From JAKFDK01 sp036676195 (GTDB lineage: Bacteria > Bacillota > Sulfobacillia > Symbiobacteriales > ZC4RG38): DNA of 8,577 nucleotides. The stretch spans positions 1 through 8,577 of the forward strand of contig JAKFDK010000068.1 of NCBI GenBank assembly GCA_036676195.1, in the 5' to 3' direction. A program made the position numbers and the translations under genes. The notes below the pieces were generated by a model. The model was not told the DNA's origin. It did not search any database and worked only from the letters and a program-made list of their open reading frames with translations. This document shows positions 1 through 5,806 of the stretch, in pieces; within the stretch, counting starts at the first letter, position 1, and every line of letters starts with the position of its first letter.

Positions 1-1
1 A

Positions 2-1030
2 TTCACGGGGCTGGTGGAAGGAGCGCCGGGCAGCACCTCCCTGGAGAAGGAGGTCTTGCAGGTCGGGCATACGGCCGCCGGTGACGTGCAGATGGTGGTG
101 TGGAAGAGCGTCCAGGGGAAGATTGAAGGGCGGCAGTTCCTGGTTCCCGGCGGGCGGACCATCGAGTACGGTGAGGCCCGGCAGGTGTACTCCTTCTTGT
201 GGGACCAGCGGTACCGGACCAGCACCAGCACCGGGTACGAGGTACCAAAGTTGTCCGGCGGGTTCTTTTCCCTCATCGGTGCCGGCGTCGGGAACATCCC
301 CCTGCTCATCCAGGGGATGCGGGACATCCGGGCGGCCATGGGCGGGCATTTCAGCGCGGGCAGTTCCATGGAAAACCTGCGGGACCCGGTCAAGCGCTAT
401 GAGTTCTGGAAAAACGCCGGCATGTTTGACCGGTATACGGCCCGGGAGATTGCCTTCCTGAACAGCGTTGTATTTCCGCTGGTTGCTGTTGAAGGGGTTC
501 TGGAACTGGCGTTAGGGGCCGCACTGGTCGGCAGCGGAGCCGCCACCCGGCTCGGGCCGTGGGGAGGCTTCATCGTAACGGCTCTCGTTCTGGGTGGGGC
601 CGGTGCCGAACTCTACGGCATGATGAGCGACATTGAGAACGGCCGCCCGGTGGAACCCTCCCGGATCACCCAACTGCTGACCCGGGGAGTGGCGGTGGCC
701 GCATCGGCCGGAGCCACCGGCGCGGGGGCGGGGACTTCCGGGATGATCTGGGCCATAGCCAAACTGGCCGGAGTCTCGGTGCCGGCGGTTACGGGGCTGT
801 TGCAAGTTCTGGCGGGTGTGCCCGGTGCCCTCATGGGCACGCAATTGGCCCTCGATTCGGCGGTTTTCATGGGCAGGCTCGTGAACGTGTGGGGCATTCC
901 CGTGCCGCAGCAGGAGGTTCAAGTTCTCACTGGAGAGGATTTTCAGAAGCAGGAGACAACAGGGCAACCTGACGAAAAAGGACACCCGGGCGAAGTGTGG
1001 GAGATCCGTGGCCCAAGACTGGATAATTAG
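2..1030 (+). CDS. Unrecognised multi-segment hydrophobic protein, 5'-truncated by window edge
   Basis: The reading frame is open to the first base of the window, so this is the 3' end of a longer gene. A GTG lies in frame at base 14, but only 13 bases are visible before it and they show no ribosome binding site. I do not recognise the family. Counting from that GTG, residues 1-80 are hydrophilic with beta-like spacing. Residues 80-125 are Gly-rich. A charged stretch (PVKRYEFWKNAG, from residue 125) precedes hydrophobic segments at about 147-174, 182-201, 224-245 and 246-290, rich in Gly and Ala. The C-terminal 35 residues are polar and charged. This suggests an integral membrane or pore-like C-terminal region; I assign no enzymatic motif. 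It stops with TAG 33 nt before the CAP-protein gene on the same strand, so the two probably share a transcript and a cell-surface context. Confidence 0.75.
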   Translation, partial: FTGLVEGAPGSTSLEKEVLQVGHTAAGDVQMVVWKSVQGKIEGRQFLVPGGRTIEYGEARQVYSFLWDQRYRTSTSTGYEVPKLSGGFFSLIGAGVGNIPLLIQGMRDIRAAMGGHFSAGSSMENLRDPVKRYEFWKNAGMFDRYTAREIAFLNSVVFPLVAVEGVLELALGAALVGSGAATRLGPWGGFIVTALVLGGAGAELYGMMSDIENGRPVEPSRITQLLTRGVAVAASAGATGAGAGTSGMIWAIAKLAGVSVPAVTGLLQVLAGVPGALMGTQLALDSAVFMGRLVNVWGIPVPQQEVQVLTGEDFQKQETTGQPDEKGHPGEVWEIRGPRLDN

Positions 1031-1063
1031 GGAGTTCAGCCTTTTGCGGAAGGGGGGCCGGCC

Positions 1064-1852
1064 GTGCGCTTTTTGCTGCGGGCGGTGGCAACTGCCATAG
1101 TGACCGTAGCCGGTGCGCTGTTTCTGCTGGTGGCGGCGCTGGTCGTCGTGCCACAACTGTTACCCGACGAAGCCATTCAGTGGCTGGACCGGCAGGCCAA
1201 CCTTGCTCTGGCCAGGCTCCAGATAAATTCAGACCTGGACAGTATGGAGCTGTCCGGAGTCCGCCCGTCCAATCCCCCCCCAAGTGGGCAGAGCGGTCCG
1301 ACTCAGCCTACCCCCGCAGGCGGGCAGAGCCCTCCGATTCGGGCAGTATCAGCCAGCCAGGGTAAACCCCAGCCCGATGAGGGCCGGATCCATGTGGGTG
1401 ATGACTGGGCTTTGAACCAGGAGCAACTGGTTTTCAAGGGGCTGAATGCCCTGCGGGAGCACCACCTGATGCCAGTTCTCAGTTGGGACAATAGCGTGGC
1501 CGAATTGGCCCGTGCCCGAGCCCTTGAGGTGATGGAGACCCAGTGGGTCGGGCGCAACCACACGCTGCGCCGGTCCGGGAACTTGGAAAATGCCCTCAAG
1601 GTGGCGGGAATTCAGGCCGCGAGGGCAGGCGAAACGATCGCCTATTGGTTACCCCGTGAGGGTGCAGTCAAATCTCCGGAGTTCTGGCGCGACAGTCCGG
1701 CCCACCAGGGCATCATTCTCAGTTCCAAGTACACAGAGGTTGGTGTGGGTGTGGTCTGGGTGGAGCGCAGCCGTCACATTGTCTTGGACGACCCGGCCGT
1801 TGCCGGTGCCAACCCGGAAGCCGTCGTGGTGGCCATTTTCCGGAAGAGGTAG
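1064..1852 (+). CDS. Membrane-anchored CAP (SCP/PR-1/YkwD-like) domain protein
   Basis: A 262-residue protein. Residues 7-30 form a strongly hydrophobic N-terminal segment (signal anchor or uncleaved signal peptide). A Pro/Gly/Ser/Gln-rich linker spans about 66-105, and a CAP domain fills about 118-260. CAP hallmarks visible are the helix LNALREHHLMPVLSWD, His166 in GRNHT, Glu190 in AGETIAYW, and the block EFWRDSPAHQGIILSSKYTEVGVGVV with His214 and Glu225. These match the cavity-forming His/Glu positions of bacterial YkwD-type proteins. The function of bacterial CAP proteins outside the cell is mostly unknown, so no reaction is assigned. The start is GTG, chosen because the purine-rich GGAAGGGGGG ends 6 nt upstream and the signal anchor begins directly after it. 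It lies 33 nt downstream of the preceding gene, probably in one operon. The domain lies outside the membrane by inference. Confidence 0.88.
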   Translation: MRFLLRAVATAIVTVAGALFLLVAALVVVPQLLPDEAIQWLDRQANLALARLQINSDLDSMELSGVRPSNPPPSGQSGPTQPTPAGGQSPPIRAVSASQGKPQPDEGRIHVGDDWALNQEQLVFKGLNALREHHLMPVLSWDNSVAELARARALEVMETQWVGRNHTLRRSGNLENALKVAGIQAARAGETIAYWLPREGAVKSPEFWRDSPAHQGIILSSKYTEVGVGVVWVERSRHIVLDDPAVAGANPEAVVVAIFRKR

Positions 1853-1869
1853 CTTGCCCAGAAGTAAGA

Positions 1870-1884
1870 CCCCTGTGACAGGGG
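1870..1884. terminator. Short perfect inverted repeat after the CAP gene; weak terminator and/or insertion-sequence end
   Basis: CCCCTGT-G-ACAGGGG is a perfect dyad 17 bp after the CAP stop codon. As RNA it gives a 6-bp GC-rich stem with a 3-nt loop, followed by a modestly T-containing tract (CTTTAG...TTCTT), so it could be a weak terminator. Its right half, ACAGGGG, is also the outermost sequence I infer for the left end of the neighbouring insertion sequence, so the dyad may be partly created by that insertion. Confidence 0.35.
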
Positions 1885-3258
1885 CTGGCTTTAGAAGTTC
1901 TTGGTGGCAAATATGTATGAATAGACCGTCAAGCCCCGTAAGGATGGGAGTCGACTTTCAACTGGTGTTTCATCCTGATGCTAGGAGGATACTGGTGTTT
2001 TTTCGGGCCAGGAGTCGCTCCAGCACCAAAAAGCCATACGCCATGCTAACCATCGCCGCGTGGCGATGCCAACCGTTCCAGGAACGACCCTCGAAGTGAT
2101 CCAATCCGAGCTCGTCTTTGAGTTGCTCATAGTCCTGTTCAATGCGCCACCGCAACTTGGCCAGGCGGACCAGTTCCGTCAGTTCAATGTCTTCCGGGAG
2201 GTTCGAAACCCAGTAGTGATCCGGTTTTTCCGCTCCTTCCGGCCACTTAATCAGCACCCAACGTTCCGGCTGCGGAGCCTTCCCCTGGGCCCATCCATGT
2301 GCAACGTGGCAGCGCAAGACTGCAAATCGTGAACGCAACGGCCCTTTGGTTCCCCCTGCCCAGATGACTTCTTTCCACGCAGATGCAGGGAGCGATTGTG
2401 CTACCTCAAGGAGGGACTGGGGCTTGTTCTCCCCGTAATTCCAGCGGGAGGGTGGCCGACCTGTTGGACTGGGCGGGGACGGAGGCAGCGCCGGGACTTC
2501 TCCGATCCACACGGCCATCTCTTCCGTAACGCCCACGACGTACTTCATCAGAAGCTCTTCGAGTTCATCACGAAATTCGTTGCTATGGCCATAGCCAGCG
2601 TCGGCCCCTACAATCTGATCAGTCAGACCCCAGGAACGAACCCGCTTGATCAAGTCGATCCCAATTTCCCATTTCGTCTTGAACGTCACGCCGCTGGGCA
2701 CTCCAGCCTTGTCACGACGAGCCAGGTCGTCCGCCCAGCCCTTCGTCAGGTACAAGCGCCACGCCAGGGGCATACTCGCCGACGCGGTCGTATGGCTCAC
2801 GCTGACGCCGATCTGGCAGTTTCCCAATTTCCCAAGCGTTCCTGAATACTGCCTCTGCACTCCCACTGCTTGCCCTTCTTGGAGAAACCGATATCATCCA
2901 GGAGCAACATGCCCGCCGGACCCATCTCGGGAACGACCCGTCCGGCGACTGCCTGCTGCACCACCTCTGGGTCCCAGGGGCTCAAATTCACAAAGTTGTG
3001 CAGAGCTTGCTCGTTTCCATCCGGCAGCCTTTCAGCCATCGCTCCCACTGACTTTCGGTGTCCGTCCAATAGCAGGCCGCGAAGATAGACGCCTCCCCAT
3101 TTACGTCGATCGCTTCGACCTACATGCTGGAGAATGTCATTGAGATACGCTTCCAGGCGGTCCTGACAGGCTTTCATTGCCAAATTGTCCATGAAAGCAC
3201 TTTCGCGAGATTTTCGCAGATTCCTGCAAGACGTGACAGAGTAGTACTAGTCCCCTGT
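1878..3258 (-). mobile_element. IS701-family-like insertion sequence, about 1.4 kb, inactivated
   Basis: The element encloses a minus-strand transposase with IS701-family features. Its ends are inferred from a 7-bp perfect inverted repeat, ACAGGGG at 1878-1884 and CCCCTGT at 3252-3258. This can be extended with one gap to ACAGGGG(A)CT. The resulting 1381 bp fits the family's usual size. No convincing target-site duplication flanks these ends (TGTG on the left, AAGG on the right), so the exact boundaries are uncertain or the flanks have rearranged. The element separates the CAP gene from the rest of the accessory block. A 10-bp direct repeat, ACTGGTGTTT, occurs at 1961-1970 and 1991-2000, inside the transposase 3' end. 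Confidence 0.65.
1970..3192 (-). pseudogene. IS701-family DDE transposase, broken by a frameshift
   Basis: Two minus-strand frames together make one transposase of about 407 residues. The first runs from ATG at 3192 and includes LLLDDIGFSKKGKQ, with the first catalytic Asp at about residue 99-100. The second is open from about 2866 down to the TGA at 1970 and begins with VGVQRQYSGTLGKLGNCQ, the block that normally follows directly in this family. It carries the second Asp in VGADAGYG and the Glu in WRIEQDYEQLKDELGLDHFE, followed by GRSWNGWHRHA. The frame changes at about 2864-2868, where the net loss is 1 nt modulo 3 (1 or 4 nt depending on whether a Ser codon was lost). IS701 transposases are normally one uninterrupted frame, and I see no slippery heptamer such as A-AAA-AAG at the junction. 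I therefore call decay, not programmed frameshifting. All three catalytic residues remain encoded, so inactivation looks recent. Confidence 0.85.
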
Positions 3259-3343
3259 AAGGCCGAATCTGGGAACTTCTTTCCCCGGCCCGTCCCTGTG
3301 GCCCTGCAACATTCCGATCAGCGTATCAGGAAAGGTTCTCACA
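3193..3343. other. Junction between insertion sequence end and the membrane-protein gene; no gene seen
   Basis: This stretch contains the upstream end of the insertion sequence to about 3258 and the 3' flank of the minus-strand gene that stops at 3344. No clear Shine-Dalgarno sequence precedes the transposase ATG. I see no strong terminator hairpin for the minus-strand gene and no coding sequence. Confidence 0.5.
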
Positions 3344-4162
3344 TCAGCGGATAACGGCGATTTTAACACCCCTAGTAATCTGTTCACCATTAACGTCCTT
3401 TAGCGTGGTCAACTCCTTTATGGTGCGAGGGAAGAAGCTAAACTCATAATTCCCCGGCTCGTTCGGGTAAGCGATAATGACGATTCTGTGCGTCTCGCCA
3501 GGGCCGATCTCCCTTGGGTAGGTAAACTTGCCCCAGGTGCCATCGTTTTTGTATTCGCCACCGGGGGCCACGTTTACCACGGTATATTTGTTCCAGCCAC
3601 CATTAGACTGCATCGACACGCCGTTGATCGGATTTGTGCCGATGTTCTTTACCTCAAACTCCATAACGAGCTCTTCCCCGACTCGAAGTGTGCTGGTGTT
3701 GACCGTGCCGATAAACTCTACAGCCCCGGCCCTTAGCTTAGCCTGAGCTTCTTCCTTGGCCTTACGTTCAGCCTCAGCCTTCGCTTCTGCTTCTGCTTCT
3801 GCCTTGGCCTTAGCCTCTGCTTCTGCCTTGGCCTTAGCCTCTGCCTCAACTTTAGCTTTCGCCTGAGCTTCCTCTTTAGCTATGCGCTCGGCTTCAGCTT
3901 TAGCCGCAGCTTCAGCCTTAGCCTTGATGTCCGCTTCTTCTCTCGCCTTTTTGTCTGCGGCCTTGCGTGCCGCTTCCTCCGCTTCTTGGCGCTGTTCCTC
4001 AGCTTTCATGGCAGCATACCGTGCCTGCCTCTCGTGCTTTTGCTCAGGCGTTTCCGTGGCGAGTTGATAAATGGCTATTGCAGTCATAATGACAAAAACC
4101 GATGCCACCGCAATACCGGTCCACTTCGCAATCTTCCACACCTTCCGCAACATAGTTTTCAT
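3344..4162 (-). CDS. Single-pass membrane protein with long Lys/Ala/Glu helix and C-terminal Ig-like domain
   Basis: A 272-residue protein in three parts. Residues 1-13 are basic (MKTMLRKVWKIAK) and are followed by a membrane segment at about 14-32. Residues 38-142 form a low-complexity, highly charged Ala/Lys/Glu stretch that should be a long continuous helix or coiled coil, reminiscent of TolA domain II in composition only. Residues 147-270 look like a beta-sandwich of the CARDB/DUF11 type: VEFIGTVNTSTLRVGEELVMEFEV with V.N.G spacing, then IGPGETHRIVIIAYPNEPGNYEF. By inference the helix is a stalk holding the domain outside the membrane. The ATG is chosen because GGAGG lies 7 nt upstream (minus strand, 4170-4174). 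The gene seems less GC-rich than its neighbours and stands alone between mobile-element remnants, suggesting acquisition. No enzymatic motif is seen, and binding or scaffolding is only a guess. Confidence 0.82.
   Translation of the reverse strand: MKTMLRKVWKIAKWTGIAVASVFVIMTAIAIYQLATETPEQKHERQARYAAMKAEEQRQEAEEAARKAADKKAREEADIKAKAEAAAKAEAERIAKEEAQAKAKVEAEAKAKAEAEAKAKAEAEAEAKAEAERKAKEEAQAKLRAGAVEFIGTVNTSTLRVGEELVMEFEVKNIGTNPINGVSMQSNGGWNKYTVVNVAPGGEYKNDGTWGKFTYPREIGPGETHRIVIIAYPNEPGNYEFSFFPRTIKELTTLKDVNGEQITRGVKIAVIR
3797..3844 (-). repeat. Perfect 24-bp tandem duplication inside the helical stalk
   Basis: The 24-bp unit at 3797-3820 is repeated exactly at 3821-3844 and encodes two copies of an eight-residue Ala/Glu/Lys unit. 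Identity at the nucleotide level, including third positions, points to a recent slippage or unequal-crossover event that lengthened the helix in frame. Confidence 0.85.
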
Positions 4163-4169
4163 ATGTTTG

Positions 4170-4174
4170 CCTCC
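4170..4174 (-). promoter_or_regulatory. Ribosome binding site for the stalk membrane protein
   Basis: GGAGG on the minus strand, 7 nt before the ATG at 4162. It supports the first Met over the Met at residue 4. Confidence 0.75.
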
Positions 4175-4221
4175 GTACTTCAGATATTCAGGATGCTCTT
4201 AGTCAATACTATGACAGGCGG

Positions 4222-4234
4222 ACGCCACAGGCGT
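4222..4234. other. Small dyad upstream of the stalk membrane protein gene
   Basis: ACGCC-ACA-GGCGT, a 5-bp inverted repeat about 60 bp upstream of the minus-strand start at 4162. Its position fits an operator or 5'-leader hairpin, but nothing else supports a regulatory role. I could not place a convincing -35/-10 pair in this leader. Confidence 0.25.
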
Positions 4235-4294
4235 TGCATCTAAACAATGACCAAAATGTTACTATGCGCGCGGAGTTCCCTGAACATTGAAAAA

Positions 4295-4355
4295 GGACCG
4301 GCGCCCGTGGTTCAATGGAATTGCCAGCCATTGAATATACGGGAGGTGCCAGTCC
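4295..4355. other. Long imperfect hairpin (about 20 paired bp) before the transposase remnant
   Basis: Four nested complementary segments make one hairpin: GGAC 4295-4298 with GTCC 4352-4355; GGC 4300-4302 with GCC 4348-4350; CCCGT 4304-4308 with ACGGG 4339-4343; and TTCAATGG 4311-4318 with CCATTGAA 4328-4335. The apical loop is 9 nt (AATTGCCAG). It sits just upstream of the decayed transposase frame, so it could be a terminal structure of that element, a structured RNA, or a transcription-blocking hairpin at the IS end. There is no T-run after it on the plus strand. Confidence 0.6.
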
Positions 4356-4378
4356 CATTTCTCATTTCTACTTCTCTC

Positions 4379-5032
4379 CTCGCCTGGCTGCTAGCCCCTT
4401 TGCGCGCTCCGGACGCCATGCAGGTGCTGGAAGCCGCCAATTCCCTGTCACGGGCACGAAAGCTGGATCTTGAATCGTTCCTGCGCACGCACCTGGTCTG
4501 TCAGCTCCAGCAGTAAGGGAGATGGTATCATGCCGCGACCGCGATCGCTTCTACTCCGGCCGCCCAGCCGATCGCCTTGCCGGCGTGCTCACCTCTCACC
4601 GCCGAACAGGAAGAACGGGAGCGGCGCCAGCGAAAGGCCGCCCGCCTCAAGAGCCTGCCCACCCAGGAGAGCTGGGGCTCAGTGGTCACGACCCTGCAGG
4701 GTATGCGCAACAGGCCCCTCTCCGAAACGGGTGTCTGCTCTGTCGCTAAGCCCATCAGCGTCTCCCAGTTGTCCCGAGCCAATCAGCGGATTCCAGCTTT
4801 CCCCGGGAGGGGGCTCATTGAGGCGGTATTGGCAGTGGTCAGCCCAGCCGCGGGTTCAGTAAAGATGCCTGATGTGGGCCCTGTCCGTGCCATCGATGCG
4901 TCGCTGTTCCGGGTTCCGCCGTCTTTTCACTGGGCCAAGTATCAGTCCGAATTGCAGGCTGCCAAGATCCTGGTGTAGTATGACGTCGTGACAGCGCTGG
5001 TTCAAGCCCCTGTTATTGCCGCCGCTATGTGA
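4379..5032 (+). pseudogene. Decayed, 3'-truncated IS4-like DDE transposase
   Basis: One frame carries transposase-like sequence through two in-frame stops (TAA at 4514, TAG at 4976) and ends at TGA 5030. The N-terminal part, LLAPLRAPDAMQVLEAANSL followed by RARKLDLESFL, resembles the start of IS4-type transposases. The middle part includes SQLSRANQRIPAFPG. The core part, VRAIDASLFRVPPSFHWAKY followed by AAKI, has the first catalytic Asp with the conserved WAKY context. After the 4976 stop the frame continues as YDVVTALVQAPVIAAA, still family-like. The rest of the protein, with the second Asp and the Glu, is missing. A 60-residue Ala/Arg-rich stretch from 4517 fits the family poorly and may be altered. 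The family assignment rests on motif memory and is moderate. No terminal repeats could be assigned with confidence. Confidence 0.65.
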
Positions 5033-5154
5033 CCATCGCCAACGGTTCGAATTTGGAGACCAGGTGAGCTAATCTCTCAAAATCAAAGGATAGCTGCGCA
5101 ACCGCCATTCGGGGACGGCGGCGGGCGTGTTTACCTACCCGAGCGGTGGAAGAT

Positions 5155-5323
5155 GGCGGTCAAGACCGGCGGCTCACAGAGGGGGTCAGCGTAGGGGCTG
5201 TCAAGACCGCCGCTAAATGGCGATCGCCGCCCTGCGCCGTTGGCTAGCGACAATTGTCGACGGCCAACGGCGGCGGGCTGAGCTCAACCTGCACGGCTCC
5301 AGACGGCCGTCAAGACCTCCGCT
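5155..5323 (+). repeat. Degenerate direct repeats centred on GTCAAGACC
   Basis: Three copies of a roughly 19-bp motif with the pattern GGC-N-GTCAAGACC-N-SCGCT occur at 5155-5174, 5196-5214 and 5305-5323. The first and third are preceded at about 42-44 bp by a shared ACGGCGGCGGGC (5115-5126 and 5267-5278), so the underlying unit may be about 60 bp and decayed. Spacing is irregular, which argues against a CRISPR array. Confidence 0.5.
5229..5278. repeat. 50-bp interrupted palindrome
   Basis: The dyad is centred between 5253 and 5254. The core CGACAATTGTCG (5248-5259) is a perfect 12-bp palindrome. It is flanked at equal distances by a perfect 10-bp inverted repeat, CGCCGTTGGC (5235-5244) and GCCAACGGCG (5263-5272), and outside that by GCCC (5229-5232) and GGGC (5275-5278). 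Twenty of 25 possible pairs are complementary, and the mismatches are confined to a symmetric 3-bp and a symmetric 2-bp gap. Such symmetry suits a dimeric protein-binding site, a recombination or replication site, or a cruciform. No T-run follows, so it is a poor terminator. Confidence 0.85.
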
Positions 5324-5741
5324 TCGCTACGGCCCTCCGGGCGGCGGCAGGCGGGTGCCCCTTTCCTCTCAGGCGAACTCAAAGAGTAGAATTACCGCGA
5401 TCCTGTGGAAGGCTGCTAAGGCCCTTTGGTACCCCTCAGGGGGCAGGTAATCGTTCGAATTGAGCTTTGGCACTTCGACTCATTCCCTTCGTTTACTGTC
5501 CAGGTTGGTCCTCGGGAGGCCCGTTTGAGATTAGGTCGCTCAGATGGCGTCTGCAGCCAGGTGCCTTCGCTTCTGAGCGGGGTCGAGGACGACCCGACAA
5601 AGCAGGTGTCTTGAGTTTCCGGCCCGTAACTGACGCGGCAATCTACTGGGGAGAAGCCCTCGTGGGTTGAGCGAACGCATGGATAATACAAAACCGCATG
5701 GTCGACAGAGCGCAGGGTGCATGGGGTGGCACCGCGCGGAA

Positions 5742-5796
5742 GTCCTAAGCGTGGGTGCGGCCCATAGCAGTTGTCGGGTACAGCCGCGTGTTAGGC
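5742..5796 (-). repeat. attC-like element A, after the GIY-YIG-like gene
   Basis: Read on the minus strand, it opens with GCCTAAC (5796-5790), matching the integron R'' core RYYYAAC, 10 nt after the stop of the GIY-YIG-like gene. It ends about 50 nt later with GCTTAGGAC. CCTAA and TTAGG pair, GCGG pairs with CCGC, and CCC pairs with GGG, giving a stem with an asymmetric CTGTA bulge, as folded attC sites have. The right core reads CTTAGGA where GTTRRRY is expected, so the crossover triplet is imperfect. The first 22 nt match element B at 20 positions. Confidence 0.5.
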
Positions 5797-5806
5797 AGTC
5801 CGGCTC

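Larger units (their letters stand above)
5033..5741. other. About 700 bp without a supportable gene, rich in inverted and direct repeats
   Basis: Frames in this stretch are short, overlapping and lack recognisable motifs or good start signals. What can be seen is a 50-bp interrupted palindrome (5229-5278), three degenerate GTCAAGACC-centred direct repeats (5155-5323), a GC hairpin at 5578-5596 (CGGGGTCG with CGACCCG, 4-nt loop AGGA), and a smaller CCCCTCAGGGG dyad near 5436-5446. It lies between the truncated transposase and the first attC-like element. It could be the remaining flank of the deleted mobile element, a structured non-coding RNA region, or an old cassette lacking a coding sequence. 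I cannot choose among these. Confidence 0.5.

Noticed and set aside
512..1156. 214-residue minus-strand frame
   Set aside because: It is antisense to the end of the first gene and the start of the CAP gene. The composition (Arg, His, Pro, Gln) is typical of shadow frames in GC-rich DNA.
2860..2870. Programmed -1 frameshifting in the transposase
   Set aside because: No A-rich slippery heptamer is visible, and IS701 transposases are usually a single frame.
2060..3143. Several plus-strand frames of 90-165 residues
   Set aside because: They lie antisense to the transposase, whose motifs are unmistakable; none has a recognisable domain.
4225..4245. Fourth attC-like core (TCTAAACAATG) upstream of the stalk protein gene
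   Set aside because: It has an extra base relative to RYYYAAC, and no second core, paired arms or similarity to elements A-C beyond a few bases.
5219..5228. GGCGATCGCC, containing the cyanobacterial HIP1 octamer GCGATCGC
   Set aside because: It is a single occurrence in GC-rich DNA; nothing else suggests a cyanobacterium.
5155..5323. CRISPR array
   Set aside because: Repeats are degenerate, unequally spaced (41 and 109 bp apart) and only three; no cas genes are nearby.
5426..5691. Short overlapping frames on both strands (62-91 residues)
   Set aside because: There are no motifs or ribosome binding sites, and the frames overlap one another on opposite strands; treated as non-coding.
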